A stretch of DNA of 64,000 nucleotides from a bacterium BMS3Bbin08 (GCA_002897775.1 BDTR01000022.1:1-64000); one strand, 5' to 3'; shown: positions 48,458 to 58,504, numbered from the stretch's first letter. Program-made: numbers and translations. Notes: generated by a model not told the origin, from the sequence alone.

Positions 48458-51202
48458 TTAAAGATATTCCTTCAAATAACGGCCGGTATACGAGTTTCCG
48501 TGTTTAACTATATCCTCTGGCTTTCCCTGTGCTATGATTTCGCCGCCCTGCTCCCCGCCCTCAGGACCCAGGTCTATGACCCAGTCAGCGTTCTTTATTA
48601 CATCAAGGTTGTGCTCAACCAGTACAACAGTATTCCCGGCGTCGACGAGTTCATTGAGCACATAGAGCATCTTTTTGATATCCTCGGGATGAAGTCCTAC
48701 CGTGGGTTCATCGAGTATATAAAGGTAGTCCCGGCGGCTCGCGATCCCCAGTTCAGCGCATATCTTGAGCCGTTGTGCTTCACCGCCTGAAAGAGTGGTA
48801 GCAGGCTGGCCGAGCCTGAGGTATCCAAGACCTACCGAGGCCATAAGCCTAAATTTTTTTGTCAGGGGAGGAATGTCCGGGAAAAATTTGATCGCCTCAT
48901 CTACTGTCAATTCAAGGACCTCATGGATGTTCTTCCCGTTATAGGTAACGGACAGCACCTCGGGCCTGTATCTTTTGCCCTCACATTCTTCACATTTAAT
49001 GTAAAGGTCCTCAAAGAAATACATTTCAAGCTTCTGAAACCCGACTCCTTTGCACGCCTCACAACGGCCGCCCTCCACATTAAATGAGAAGTGTCCTGGT
49101 CCGTAACCAAGATTCTTTGCGTAGATCTGCCCGGCAAACAGCTTTCTTACCGGGTCGAACGCCTTGACATACGTAACAGGATTGGAGCGCGGACTCCTGC
49201 CTATGGGACGCTGATCTATGATCCTGACCCCTTTCAAATATTCAAGCCCTTTAATGGACTTATAGGGCAGAGGATTTTCAAATTCAACCTTAAATGCCTT
49301 TGCAACAGCCTTGTAAAGGGTCTCCTTTATAACTGTGCTTTTACCCGAACCCGAGACACCGGTTACCCCTATCAAATTATACAGGGGGAAACTCACGTCT
49401 ATATTCTTGAGATTATGCCCTGAGGCCCCTTTTATCGAGAGCATTTTGACCCTGGCCTTTCTCCTGTGTGCGGGCACTGGTATTGCGTCCGAGTTGTTCA
49501 AATAATTAGCCGTCAGTGTTCCTGACCTGAGAAAATCAGACCGCGGTCCGGAAAAAACAAGGCGACCTCCGTTATTGCCTCCACCGGGGCCGAGTTCAAC
49601 GATCCAGTCAGCAGAATCTATGACCTTTTTGTCATGCTCCACAGTTAAAATGGTATTGCCGAGGTCAGCCAGCTCCCTTATTATCTCTATTATCCTGCCT
49701 ATATCCCTCGGGTGAAGCCCTACTGTCGGCTCATCCAGCACATAAAGTGTACCCGTAAGCTTTGACGCAAGCTGGTTGGCAAGGTTTATTCTCTGCGATT
49801 CACCTCCTGAAAGGGTTTTAGATTGCCTGTCAAGAGGAAGGTAACCCATTCCCACTCTAAGGAGAAATTCGAGCTTCAGCCGTATCTGTCTGCGTATCTC
49901 TGACGAGACCTCGTCTTCGTATTCTGTCAGGCGAAGAGAAGAAAAATGATCGTGCAGCCTGGATATGGACATGCCTGAAAGCCGGGCTATGTTAAGACCG
50001 CCGATCGTAAACGCAAGCGCCTCGGGCCGAAGCCTGGTCCCTTCGCACGTCCCGCACGTAACAGCCTTTCTGTATCTGCTCAGGAACACCCTCACATGTA
50101 GTTTATACCGTTTTTTCTCAAGCTCCTGAAAAAAATCATCAAGGCCGTAGAAATCAGCATCTCCCTTAAAGATCAGTTCCTTCACTTTTTTAGGGAGTTT
50201 TTTGTACGGGACATTAAGTTTGATCTTCTTTGTCTTTGCCGCCTTGACAAACTGCCTGTACCACCACTTGTAAGCGGGTTTGCTCCACGGTTCGATAGCG
50301 CCTTTTTCCAGGGACAGGTCCTGGTCCGGGACTATAGTGTCTTCATTATATTCAAGTGTATTGCCGAACCCCTTGCATTCAGGACACGCGCCAAGAGGAT
50401 GATTAAAAGAAAAAAGAAGCGGCTGAGGTTTTGCTATCTCTATGCCGCAGTCAAGGCATTTTAGTTTTGACGAAAAAACAAGGCCATTGGTCCCTTTGCC
50501 CTGTTCGTCCGCAAATTCGATCTTTACGCGTCCTTCACCGTATTCCCAGGCAGTCTCAACAGAGTCTGAAAGACGGGGCTCATCTTTTATAACAAGCCTG
50601 TCAAGGACCACACTATATGATTTTTGATTTTTGATTGCAGATTTTAGATTGCCAAGACCTGAAATATTTTTAGTCTCTCCGTTGATCAATACCCTGTGAA
50701 AACCTTTCGTCTGGAGTTCCTCTGCTGAATTGTCCGTGTCAAAGATTATGAACGCCTTTTTATCAGAGTATTTTTCCACAAGTTCCTTGACTGCGGAAGA
50801 AGTGGTCCATGCCTTTAGGGTCCTGCCGCATTTCGGACAATGCGGCTGCGCGATCTTTGAGTATAAAAGCCTGAGATAATCATAAATTTCAGTGGCAGTA
50901 CCCACTGTTGAACGCGAGCTTTTTACAGAATTTCTCTGCTCAAGCGCGATCGCGGGCCTGATATTTCGGATCTTATCAACATCCGGCCGGTCGAGCTTTT
51001 CAAGGAACAACCGGGCATAAGTAGAAAGGGACAGGATGAACCGCCACTGGCCTTCAGCAAAGATCGTATCAAAAGCTAAAGAGGACTTGCCAGAGCCTGA
51101 TACCCCTGTCACTACAATGAGCTTGTTATGGGGCAGTTTGAGACTTATATTTTTGAGGTTGTTCTGCCTGGCGCCTTCAATTATCAATTCTTCAGCGGAC
51201 AT
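48458..51202 (-). CDS. uvrA: UvrABC excision nuclease subunit A
   Basis: 914 residues, two ABC-type ATPase halves. Walker A GVSGSGKSSLAF and GVTGVSGSGKST; two LSGGE(S/A)QR signatures; zinc-finger cysteines CPKC, C-x2-C in LKCLDCGIEI/ACPECKGFG and CEACKGVG/KCEECEGKR. It recognises bulky DNA damage and loads UvrB. Residues ~184-196 (LKSAIKNQKS) are encoded by an AATCAAAAATC-type dispersed repeat, in the UvrB-binding part, and probably form an extra loop. Slightly short of the usual ~940 residues. Confidence 0.95.
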   Translation of the reverse strand: MSAEELIIEGARQNNLKNISLKLPHNKLIVVTGVSGSGKSSLAFDTIFAEGQWRFILSLSTYARLFLEKLDRPDVDKIRNIRPAIALEQRNSVKSSRSTVGTATEIYDYLRLLYSKIAQPHCPKCGRTLKAWTTSSAVKELVEKYSDKKAFIIFDTDNSAEELQTKGFHRVLINGETKNISGLGNLKSAIKNQKSYSVVLDRLVIKDEPRLSDSVETAWEYGEGRVKIEFADEQGKGTNGLVFSSKLKCLDCGIEIAKPQPLLFSFNHPLGACPECKGFGNTLEYNEDTIVPDQDLSLEKGAIEPWSKPAYKWWYRQFVKAAKTKKIKLNVPYKKLPKKVKELIFKGDADFYGLDDFFQELEKKRYKLHVRVFLSRYRKAVTCGTCEGTRLRPEALAFTIGGLNIARLSGMSISRLHDHFSSLRLTEYEDEVSSEIRRQIRLKLEFLLRVGMGYLPLDRQSKTLSGGESQRINLANQLASKLTGTLYVLDEPTVGLHPRDIGRIIEIIRELADLGNTILTVEHDKKVIDSADWIVELGPGGGNNGGRLVFSGPRSDFLRSGTLTANYLNNSDAIPVPAHRRKARVKMLSIKGASGHNLKNIDVSFPLYNLIGVTGVSGSGKSTVIKETLYKAVAKAFKVEFENPLPYKSIKGLEYLKGVRIIDQRPIGRSPRSNPVTYVKAFDPVRKLFAGQIYAKNLGYGPGHFSFNVEGGRCEACKGVGFQKLEMYFFEDLYIKCEECEGKRYRPEVLSVTYNGKNIHEVLELTVDEAIKFFPDIPPLTKKFRLMASVGLGYLRLGQPATTLSGGEAQRLKICAELGIASRRDYLYILDEPTVGLHPEDIKKMLYVLNELVDAGNTVVLVEHNLDVIKNADWVIDLGPEGGEQGGEIIAQGKPEDIVKHGNSYTGRYLKEYL
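50614..50650. repeat. AATC-AAAAATC repeat inside uvrA
   Basis: TATGATTTTTGATTTTTGAT followed by TGCAGATTTTAGATTGCC. Comparable AT-rich GATTTTAGATTT units are intergenic at 48250. In frame in uvrA. Confidence 0.6.
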
Positions 51203-51245
51203 CCTGATATTTTAACAGGTTAGTGCGGAAGTTTGGAACAACACA

Positions 51246-51322
51246 TGATTACACAGATAAAACAGGGCCTTATAGATTAAAATAATCTTAGTAATGAATC
51301 GTCTTTTTTAATCGGAGTAATC
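51246..51322. repeat. Dispersed TGATTACACAGAT...GGAGTAATCA repeat, copy 3
   Basis: Lies before yjbQ: TGATTACACAGATAAAAC, then AATCGGAGTAATCA, related to the copies around rpmH and yidC. A short CCCGATGAATCGGG hairpin follows at 51326-51340. Confidence 0.6.
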
Positions 51323-51353
51323 AGTCCCGATGAATCGGGACAGGAGGGAAAAC

Positions 51354-51770
51354 ATGGTCTTTGGTGAAGAGTTTTCAATAAAAACAAAGGGTTTCTCAGA
51401 TATCATAGACATTACCGAAGAAGTTCAGGACATCGTGTCAAAATCCAGGGTTAAAAACGGGGTCGTCAATGTCTTTGCCGTGGGTTCAACAGCATCAATC
51501 ACTACTATAGAGCATGAACCCGCCCTTGTTGAGGACATGAAAGAACAGCTTGAGAAATTCGCCCCTCACACTATGCATAGCCGGCACTCACAGACATGGG
51601 GAGATGACAACGGCTTTTCCCACATCAGGGCAACATTCATGGGCCCGGGGCTGACCGCGCCCATATCAAACAGCAGTGTTGTCCTTGGCACCTGGCAGCA
51701 GATAGTGGTGATAGACCATGACAACCGCCCCCGCTCAAGAAAGATCTTTGTCCAGGTTATAGGGGAATAG
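51354..51770 (+). CDS. YjbQ/UPF0047-family protein (secondary thiamine-phosphate synthase fold)
   Basis: ATG 51354 has AGGAGGG directly upstream, so I prefer it to the ATG 24 bases earlier. 138 residues with the family motifs FAVGSTASITTIEHEPALVEDM, NGFSHIRATFMGPGLTAPI and GTWQQIVVIDHDNRPR. Some members have weak thiamine-phosphate synthase activity; the true role is unclear. It is monocistronic. Confidence 0.92.
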   Translation: MVFGEEFSIKTKGFSDIIDITEEVQDIVSKSRVKNGVVNVFAVGSTASITTIEHEPALVEDMKEQLEKFAPHTMHSRHSQTWGDDNGFSHIRATFMGPGLTAPISNSSVVLGTWQQIVVIDHDNRPRSRKIFVQVIGE

Positions 51771-51829
51771 AGAAGGGATAAATTACAAATATCAAATTCC
51801 AATTGTAATCATTGGTTTTAAATTTCCTT

Positions 51830-51925
51830 CCGCTCTCTACTTTCTACTTGTCGTAGCGAAGCCCTGTACCAGACGGTACAGGGCGAAGCGGAGATCCCGA
51901 CTTTTCGGGGCTACCCTCTACTTTC
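51830..51925. repeat. Repeat block CTCTCTACTTTCTAC...CTACCCTCTACTTTCTC
   Basis: Two CTCTACTTTCT units flank a hairpin CCCTGTACCAGACGGTACAG and a CCCGACTTTTCGGGG. The unit recurs in at least five intergenic places. No gene. Confidence 0.6.
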
Positions 51926-51933
51926 TCAAGGAG

Positions 51934-51962
51934 TTGACATTAATTCAAACATGTGTTTTAAT
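51934..51962 (+). promoter_or_regulatory. Promoter and operator of the TetR-RND operon
   Basis: TTGACA (51934-51939), 17 bp, TTTAAT (51957-51962). The near-palindrome AAACATGTGTTT (51947-51958) lies in the spacer, as expected for a TetR autoregulatory site. Confidence 0.65.
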
Positions 51963-51987
51963 TGATTGTATGAATAGGTGAAATACC

Positions 51988-52620
51988 ATGAAACCCACGG
52001 ATACAAAACAGAAGATAATGGACACTGCGGAGCACCTCTTTGCACGCGACGGATACCGCGGCACATCTCTCCGCGCGATCACCGGCAAAGCAGGCGTTAA
52101 CCTGGCGGCTGTCAATTACCATTTCGGCTCCAAGACCTCCCTGCTCGAGACGGTCATCAGGCGGAGAATACTGCCGCTTAACCAGATAAGAAAGAAAAGG
52201 CTGGAACAGCTAAGGGAAAACGCCCGGAAGAAAAAGAAAACACCTGACATAAAAGATGTTCTGACGGCATTTATCGAGCCTACCCTTTTGTTCATGGAAT
52301 CAAGCCCGGGAGCAAAGAATTTCATTGCTTTTATTGGAAGGTCTTTTACTGGTCCTGACGATACGGTAAGGAAGGTATTTATGCGATTTATCAAGCCGAT
52401 GTTTTATCTGCTTTTTGAAGCAGCGTGCGATTCCCTGCCAAATCAGCCGCAAGAGACCATTTTCTGGCGTCTTCACTTCACAATGGGCGCGCTTTTCCAT
52501 ACCATGCAACTAAGCGGCAATGTCGATATAGGGCCGAAGAACCTGCATGCTGATATAAATGCCAAATCACTGATCAACCATATAATCCCGTATATAACAG
52601 CTGGAATGAAGGCAAGATGA
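51988..52620 (+). CDS. TetR-family transcriptional regulator (CerR/CecR-like)
   Basis: 210 residues. N-terminal HTH is classical: IMDTAEHLFARDGYRGTSLR, then GVNLAAVNYHFGSK. The C-terminal ligand domain contains a GAKNFIAFIGRSF helix. It heads the efflux operon, overlapping the outer-membrane factor gene by ATGA, so it is likely an autoregulated repressor of that pump. A palindrome over the promoter fits this. Confidence 0.93.
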   Translation: MKPTDTKQKIMDTAEHLFARDGYRGTSLRAITGKAGVNLAAVNYHFGSKTSLLETVIRRRILPLNQIRKKRLEQLRENARKKKKTPDIKDVLTAFIEPTLLFMESSPGAKNFIAFIGRSFTGPDDTVRKVFMRFIKPMFYLLFEAACDSLPNQPQETIFWRLHFTMGALFHTMQLSGNVDIGPKNLHADINAKSLINHIIPYITAGMKAR

Positions 52621-54026
52621 TCAAAACCATACCAATAAAAATAATTTCAGTCCTGGCCATTCTGCTTTCCAGCTGCTCTGTTCACAGATCAGCTGTCAAA
52701 GAACCTTTGGTAGATATGCCTTTTTCATATTCAACAAAGAAAGAAAGTCCTTCTCCTCCAATCGACAGATGGTGGACACAGTTTGAGGATAAAAAATTAA
52801 ACCAGATTATGGAACAGGCTTTCAAATACAACCTGGATATCGCGCAGTCATACGAACGCCTAAGGCAAGCTCAGGCGGCAATACGAATTACCAATGCCGA
52901 AAGAGGGCTTACCGTAAATGTTGATGCCTCCGGCGGCAGGGCGCGCCAGTCAGGAATGACCGGAGCTGTTACCGCGGATACTTACTCACTATCAGCGGCA
53001 GCCGGCTATGAGATCGACCTCTGGGGAAAACTCAGGTCAAAAGCCAAGGCCGCCCGCCTTGACGCGCTTGCGTCAGAACAGAATCTGAAGTCACTGTTCA
53101 TAAGTATTTCAGCTCAGCTTACTGACCTGTATTTTCTCGCTGCCGAACAGCGGGCCCAACTCGAACTTGCTGATCAGACGATCGCATCTTTCCAGGATAC
53201 ACTTGATCGTGTTAACAGGCGATATAGTGCTGGACTGGTACCCGCAGTTGATGTATACCAGGCGCGCCAGAATCTCGCTTCCGCAAAGGCACAGCGGCCT
53301 CTTTTTGAATCCAGACTTACAGAATCGCTCAACGCGATAGCCGTCCTGACCGGAAATTTCCCGAAACAGGAAATTGACGGATACGCAAAGCAATTAAAAA
53401 CTCCTCCATCTTTTTCCGCTGGGCTGCCTTCTCAGCTTTTGATCAGCCGTCCTGATATCCAGGCGGCACTGTTCAGCCTTAAGGCAAGTGACGAAAGAAT
53501 TGCAGCAGCCATTGCGGACAGATTTCCTTCCTTTAACCTGATCGGAAGTTACGGTGGATCAAGCGATGAAGTAAAGAGTATTCTTGATTCACCCAACATA
53601 TTCTGGAATATTCTTTTGCAGGCTGCTCAGCCGATTCTGGATTCAGGCAGAAGAAGAGCTGAAGTTGACCGTACAAAATCGGTTTTCAGAGAATATCTTG
53701 CCAGATACCATAAAGCTGTGCTGACGGCGTTCCAGGAAGTCGAAGACGCCCTTGCCGGCATCAGGGCCTCGGAAGAACGAATAAAAATGCTTAACGAAAC
53801 TGTTTCAGCTTCAGAAAATTCTCTCCGTCTTGCTCTTGACCGGTATATGAACGGCCTGACCGATTATCTGCCGGTGCTTACCGGACAATTAAGCCATTTC
53901 AATGCGAAAAGCAATCTGCTGGCAGAAAGACGACAGTGGATATCAGATACTGTCCAGCTGGCACGCGCCCTGGGCGGAGGATGGGCAGACGACATTATGA
54001 AAGAACGTCTAACAAACAAAAAGTAG
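52617..54026 (+). CDS. Outer-membrane efflux lipoprotein (OprM/NodT family)
   Basis: 469 residues. A lipoprotein signal peptide ends at LLSSC (lipobox; Cys near residue 20). Two OEP repeats follow, with long coiled coils: RLRQAQAAIRI and VFREYLARYHKAVLTAFQEV, and the usual VD-x-Y-x-ARQ-L-A region (AVDVYQARQNLASAKAQ). It forms the trimeric channel that takes substrates from the periplasmic pump through the outer membrane. It is the second gene of the TetR-RND operon. Confidence 0.94.
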   Translation: MIKTIPIKIISVLAILLSSCSVHRSAVKEPLVDMPFSYSTKKESPSPPIDRWWTQFEDKKLNQIMEQAFKYNLDIAQSYERLRQAQAAIRITNAERGLTVNVDASGGRARQSGMTGAVTADTYSLSAAAGYEIDLWGKLRSKAKAARLDALASEQNLKSLFISISAQLTDLYFLAAEQRAQLELADQTIASFQDTLDRVNRRYSAGLVPAVDVYQARQNLASAKAQRPLFESRLTESLNAIAVLTGNFPKQEIDGYAKQLKTPPSFSAGLPSQLLISRPDIQAALFSLKASDERIAAAIADRFPSFNLIGSYGGSSDEVKSILDSPNIFWNILLQAAQPILDSGRRRAEVDRTKSVFREYLARYHKAVLTAFQEVEDALAGIRASEERIKMLNETVSASENSLRLALDRYMNGLTDYLPVLTGQLSHFNAKSNLLAERRQWISDTVQLARALGGGWADDIMKERLTNKK

Positions 54027-54037
54027 GGGATAAAAAA

Positions 54038-55231
54038 ATGAGCCAGAGATCAATGTTACTTAAAATAGGAATTCCGATCGTTATCATCATTGCCGGCGCT
54101 GTCATAATGCTGGCCCTGATGTCCGGACGTCCGGCGCCTGTCAGAGAGGTCAAAAAAGATCCCGGCATACTCGTAGAGGTTATAAGGGCAGAGCGGGAAA
54201 ACACAGAAGTGATCATAAAAGGCGCGGGTACTGTAGCGGCGGCAAAGGAAGTCTCTGTGATCCCGCAGGTAAGCGGGCGTGTGACCTATGCTTCCCCTTA
54301 TCTTAATGTAGGGGGGTTCTTTGAAGCAGATGAGGTCCTCTTTGAAATAGAGCGCACTGATTACGAACTTGCGCTGGAACGCGCAAAGTCCGCAAAAGCA
54401 AAGGCTGAATATGAGCTCACGACAATAGAAAGCCAGGCGCGCGTTGCCCGCTCTGAATGGGAAATTATTAACAAAAACAGCGCCGCGCCTCCAAACCCGC
54501 TTGTGCTTTATGAACCGCAGCTTAAGAGCGCGAAAGCAGAGCTGGCATCAGCGTCCGCCCAGATCGAACAGGCAAAGATCGACTTGAAACGGACAAAGGT
54601 AAGATCACCCTTCAATGCCCGGATACGTTCCGAAAGCATAGACATCGGCCAGTACGTGCGGGCGGGCGGCGAAATTGCCGTACTTGCAGGAACAGATTCA
54701 GCTGAGATCGCCGTCCCCCTGCCCCTTGACGACCTGCGCTGGCTCGATATACCGCGTCACGGGGAAAGGCAGATCAGCGCTGACGCCCTGGTACGTCTTG
54801 ATATCGGCGGCGTCACATACAAGTGGCATGGCCATGTTGTGCGTTCCACAGGAGAAGTCGACCTTAAAACCCGCATGATGCAGCTTATAGTAGAGATAAA
54901 GGACCCTTACGGACTGAAGAAACAGTCCCCATCTTCTCCTGCCCTCGCGGCAGGCAGTTTTGTCGATGTTCATATAAAAGGCAAGACGCTTGAAGATGTG
55001 TTCATTATTCCAAGGACCGCCTTTCGCGACAACTCTACGGTCTGGATCATGGATAAGAACAACAAACTGCAAATAAGAAAAGTCATTCCCGTGAGAATAG
55101 AAAGAGAAAAGGTGCTTATCAAAGAAGGCCTTGATAATGGTGAGCTTATTGTTAAAACAAACATATCAGGGGCTGCCAACGGAATGAAATTGAGAACGAT
55201 GGAAAATAAAAACAAGTCATTAAGTCAGTAA
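54038..55231 (+). CDS. RND periplasmic adaptor (membrane fusion protein)
   Basis: I start at ATG 54038, twelve bases after the preceding stop. 397 residues: N-terminal membrane anchor (IGIPIVIIIAGAVIMLALM), a lipoyl/barrel domain (SVIPQVSGRVTYASPYLNVGG-type), an alpha-helical hairpin (KAKAEYELTTIESQARVARS) and a beta-barrel plus membrane-proximal domain. It bridges the RND permease and the outer-membrane channel. The last codons run into CATTAAGTCAGTAAG repeats. Confidence 0.93.
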   Translation: MSQRSMLLKIGIPIVIIIAGAVIMLALMSGRPAPVREVKKDPGILVEVIRAERENTEVIIKGAGTVAAAKEVSVIPQVSGRVTYASPYLNVGGFFEADEVLFEIERTDYELALERAKSAKAKAEYELTTIESQARVARSEWEIINKNSAAPPNPLVLYEPQLKSAKAELASASAQIEQAKIDLKRTKVRSPFNARIRSESIDIGQYVRAGGEIAVLAGTDSAEIAVPLPLDDLRWLDIPRHGERQISADALVRLDIGGVTYKWHGHVVRSTGEVDLKTRMMQLIVEIKDPYGLKKQSPSSPALAAGSFVDVHIKGKTLEDVFIIPRTAFRDNSTVWIMDKNNKLQIRKVIPVRIEREKVLIKEGLDNGELIVKTNISGAANGMKLRTMENKNKSLSQ

Positions 55232-55360
55232 GTTAATAAGTCATTTAGTAATTATGCTTCGCTGTAATTTAGTTGTTAAGGTATTCTTCTAATGACATAA
55301 TTACTTATTAACTCAATGACTCAGTAGCGCATTGAATGACTTAATTACTCAATTACTTAA
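55215..55360. repeat. Dispersed ATTAAGTCA/TGACTTAAT repeat
   Basis: GTCATTAAGTCAGTAAGTTA at the end of the adaptor gene faces ATGACTTAATTACTCAATTA before the permease gene; GACATAATTACTTATTAACT and CAATGACTCAG lie between. A similar block lies at 20060-20125 between mltG and ispG. No gene. Confidence 0.6.
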
Positions 55361-55363
55361 GAT

Positions 55364-58300
55364 ATGAATAAACCAATTACATGGATGGCCCATAACCACG
55401 TGGCTGCCAACCTCTTGATGATGATCTTCATCATAGGCGGGCTGGTTATGGCATTTTCAATAAAACAGGAGGTCTTTCCTGAGATCAGCCTGGATATTGT
55501 TCAGGTCTCAGTGGCATATCCCGGGGCAGGCCCTGAAGAAGTTGAAGACGGCATAATCCTTAAGATCGAAGACAATCTGAGCAGTATAACCGGGATCAAG
55601 GAAATAAGATCCACTGCTTCTGAAGGATTCGCGCGGGTCACAGCTGAGATCCTTGAGGGAGAGGATATTGATATCATTCTGCAGGATATTAAGGCTGAGG
55701 TTGACCGGATCACTACTTTTCCGGAAGACGCTGAGAAACCGGTTGTCACGAAAATAGCAAACCGCAGCGAGGTCGTTTCACTGATAGTATACGGCAACGC
55801 GCCTGAGCGAAGCCTGAGGGAACAGGCTGAACTGATCAGGGATGACCTGCTTGCAATGCCGGAGATCACGCAGGTCGACCTGAGAGGAGTCCGTCCTTAT
55901 GAGATCTCCATTGAAGTACAGGAAAAGACCTTACAGCGTTACGGCCTGACGCTTGGACAGATAGCTGACAGAATAAAAAAGGCATCAGTGGACCTTCCGG
56001 GCGGAGCCGTAAAGTCCAAAGGCGGCGAAGTCCTTATCCGCACAAAAGAAAAGCGTTACAAAGGACCGGAATACGCCGATATTACTGTACTTGAACAGAG
56101 CGACGGAACAGAACTGAAGCTCGGTAACATCGCAAAAGTCAGGGACGGGTTCGAAGAGACAGATGAGTGGGCGTTTTTAGACGGTTTGCCGGCAGCCGCT
56201 ATAGCGGTATACCGTGTAGGTGATCAGAAACCTCTGGAGATTTCCGGAATCGTAAAAGAGTATGTTAAGCAGAAGAACAACCTGCTACCCGAGTCACTTA
56301 ACCTTGCCGTTTGGAGCGATTTCTCTGACGTCTATAGAAGCAGGCTTAACCTTCTATTGAAAAACGCGGTCATCGGATTAATACTAATATTCCTTATCCT
56401 GGGCCTGTTCCTGCAGATACGGCTTGCGATCTGGGTAATGCTGGGCATCCCTATTTCATTCCTGGGCGCGCTACTGATGATGCCTTCTTTTGATGTCTCA
56501 ATAAATATGCTTTCTCTATTCGCTTTCATACTCGCTCTTGGAATAGTAGTGGATGACGCGATCATTGTCGGTGAAAACATCTATACCCACCGCAGAATGA
56601 AAAAACCATATATAAATGCCGCTGTGGACGGGGCCATTGAGGTCGGACGGCCGGTTATATTTTCTGTACTCACAACTGTAGCCGCATTTATGCCTCTCCT
56701 GTTCGTCAGCGGATCAATGGGCAAGTTCATAAGGGTCATCCCGTTCGTGGTAATACCCATACTGATTGTTTCTCTTATCGAGTCACTGCTGATACTTCCG
56801 GCTCATTTAAGTTTTGGAAAACCCGTGCGTTCGTCAAAAGGCGCAGCAGGTTTTACAACACGGATCAGGGAGGGTTTTGGCAGGAGACTTGAACTGTTTG
56901 TGACAGGCCCATACAGGAATTTTTTGTCCCTATGTATAAATTATAGATACACTACACTCGCGATAGCCCTGGCCGTGCTGTTGATCAGCTTTGGTATTGT
57001 CGACGGAGGAATAATAAAGTTCCGCTTTATGCCTGAGATCGACAGCGATATCGTAACAGCGACACTAAAAATGCCCATAGGCACCCCTGTGGATGAGACC
57101 GCTAAAGTGCAGGATCTCATAGTCAGGAAAGCCCAGGCAGTTGTCTCGGATTATGATAAGAACCGGCCCGAAGGGCAAAGCGTGCTCCGTCATATTTATT
57201 CGACCGTAGGCAGTAGTATGTTCGCCAGCCCCATGGGATCAAGCTCAGCATCAGGCTCTCATATTGCCAATATTGTCCTGCTGTTGACAGAACCCGGGCT
57301 GCGGGGGGTCTCTTCATCAGAAATAGCCGGCAAATGGCGTGAAGCGGTCGGCACAATACCGGGTGCGGATTCCATCACTTTTGTTTCCACCCTTGTAGGT
57401 TTTGGAGCAAATGTGGACATACAGCTTGCCCATGATGATTTTAGAGTGCTTGAAAGCGCGGTAACAAGAATTAAGAGTTCACTTGCATCCTATCCCGGGG
57501 TGAGCGATATAGATGATAATTATACAAGGGGTAAACGTGAGCTGAAGTTGAAGCTGAAGCCTGAGGCGCGCACATTGGGGATCACTGAACAGGACCTGGG
57601 CCGGCAGATACGGGACGCCTTTTTCGGAGCGGAGGCTCTAAGGATCCAGAGAGGACGCAATGAAGTAAAGGTAATGGTACGATACCCTGAGGAGTACAGA
57701 AAAAGCCTCGGGGCTCTTGAATCCATGCGCATACGCGCGCGCGACGGCGGTGAAGTGCCCTTTGCTCAGGCCGCTTTTGTCGAAGAAGGACGGGGCTTCA
57801 GCGAGATAAACCGAACTGACAGAAAAAGAATTATTAACATAACCGCAAGTGTTGACAGCACAGTCGCCAATGCCGAAGAGATCATCCTTGATGTAAAGAA
57901 CACGGTCCTTGGCGACCTTGTAAATGACTATCCCGGGCTTACTTATAATCTTGAAGGAGAAGAAAAAGAGCGCAGTGAATCAATGGGAAGTATGTTACAG
58001 GGCTTTATGATGGCCCTTCTGCTGATCTATACTCTGCTGGCCATTCCCTTCAGAAGTTATTTGCAGCCCTTTATCATTATGTCTGTAATTCCCTTTGGAT
58101 TTGTAGGGGCGATGCTCGGACACCTGGTCATGGGTCTTAACCTCAGTATGCTCAGTATTTTCGGTATCGTAGCGCTGACAGGTGTTGTTGTAAATGATTC
58201 CCTGCTTCTGATCAATTTTACTAATAAAAAGATGCGGGAGGGCATAGAGTTAAAGCAGGCAGTGGTTGAGGCCGCCCAGCGCAGGTTCCGCCCGATCGTT

Positions 58301-58504
58301 CTGACATCACTTACTACTTCACTCGGCCTGACCCCGATAATCCTGGAGAAGAGCCTGCAGGCGCAATTTCTTATTCCCATGGCAGTGAGCCTTGGATTCG
58401 GCGTCCTGTTTGCCACATTTATTACGCTGCTTATCGTACCATCGCTTTACATGATCCTTGAGGATATGTTGAAACCATTCAGAAAAACAGAAGTAACCAG
58501 TTAG
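55364..58504 (+). CDS. RND-family efflux permease (AcrB/MexB-like superfamily)
   Basis: 1046 residues, twelve membrane helices. N-terminal MAHNHVAANLLMMIFIIGGLVM helix, two large periplasmic loops, and the proton-relay aspartates in ALGIVVDDAIIVGEN. The second half has GIVALTGVVVNDSLLLINF, where a single Asp replaces the DD pair, and RFRPIVLTSLTTSLGL. It belongs to the broad AcrB/MdtB group common in non-enteric bacteria rather than to the heavy-metal CusA type. It pumps drugs or lipids; substrate unknown. Third structural gene of the operon. Confidence 0.93.
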   Translation: MNKPITWMAHNHVAANLLMMIFIIGGLVMAFSIKQEVFPEISLDIVQVSVAYPGAGPEEVEDGIILKIEDNLSSITGIKEIRSTASEGFARVTAEILEGEDIDIILQDIKAEVDRITTFPEDAEKPVVTKIANRSEVVSLIVYGNAPERSLREQAELIRDDLLAMPEITQVDLRGVRPYEISIEVQEKTLQRYGLTLGQIADRIKKASVDLPGGAVKSKGGEVLIRTKEKRYKGPEYADITVLEQSDGTELKLGNIAKVRDGFEETDEWAFLDGLPAAAIAVYRVGDQKPLEISGIVKEYVKQKNNLLPESLNLAVWSDFSDVYRSRLNLLLKNAVIGLILIFLILGLFLQIRLAIWVMLGIPISFLGALLMMPSFDVSINMLSLFAFILALGIVVDDAIIVGENIYTHRRMKKPYINAAVDGAIEVGRPVIFSVLTTVAAFMPLLFVSGSMGKFIRVIPFVVIPILIVSLIESLLILPAHLSFGKPVRSSKGAAGFTTRIREGFGRRLELFVTGPYRNFLSLCINYRYTTLAIALAVLLISFGIVDGGIIKFRFMPEIDSDIVTATLKMPIGTPVDETAKVQDLIVRKAQAVVSDYDKNRPEGQSVLRHIYSTVGSSMFASPMGSSSASGSHIANIVLLLTEPGLRGVSSSEIAGKWREAVGTIPGADSITFVSTLVGFGANVDIQLAHDDFRVLESAVTRIKSSLASYPGVSDIDDNYTRGKRELKLKLKPEARTLGITEQDLGRQIRDAFFGAEALRIQRGRNEVKVMVRYPEEYRKSLGALESMRIRARDGGEVPFAQAAFVEEGRGFSEINRTDRKRIINITASVDSTVANAEEIILDVKNTVLGDLVNDYPGLTYNLEGEEKERSESMGSMLQGFMMALLLIYTLLAIPFRSYLQPFIIMSVIPFGFVGAMLGHLVMGLNLSMLSIFGIVALTGVVVNDSLLLINFTNKKMREGIELKQAVVEAAQRRFRPIVLTSLTTSLGLTPIILEKSLQAQFLIPMAVSLGFGVLFATFITLLIVPSLYMILEDMLKPFRKTEVTS

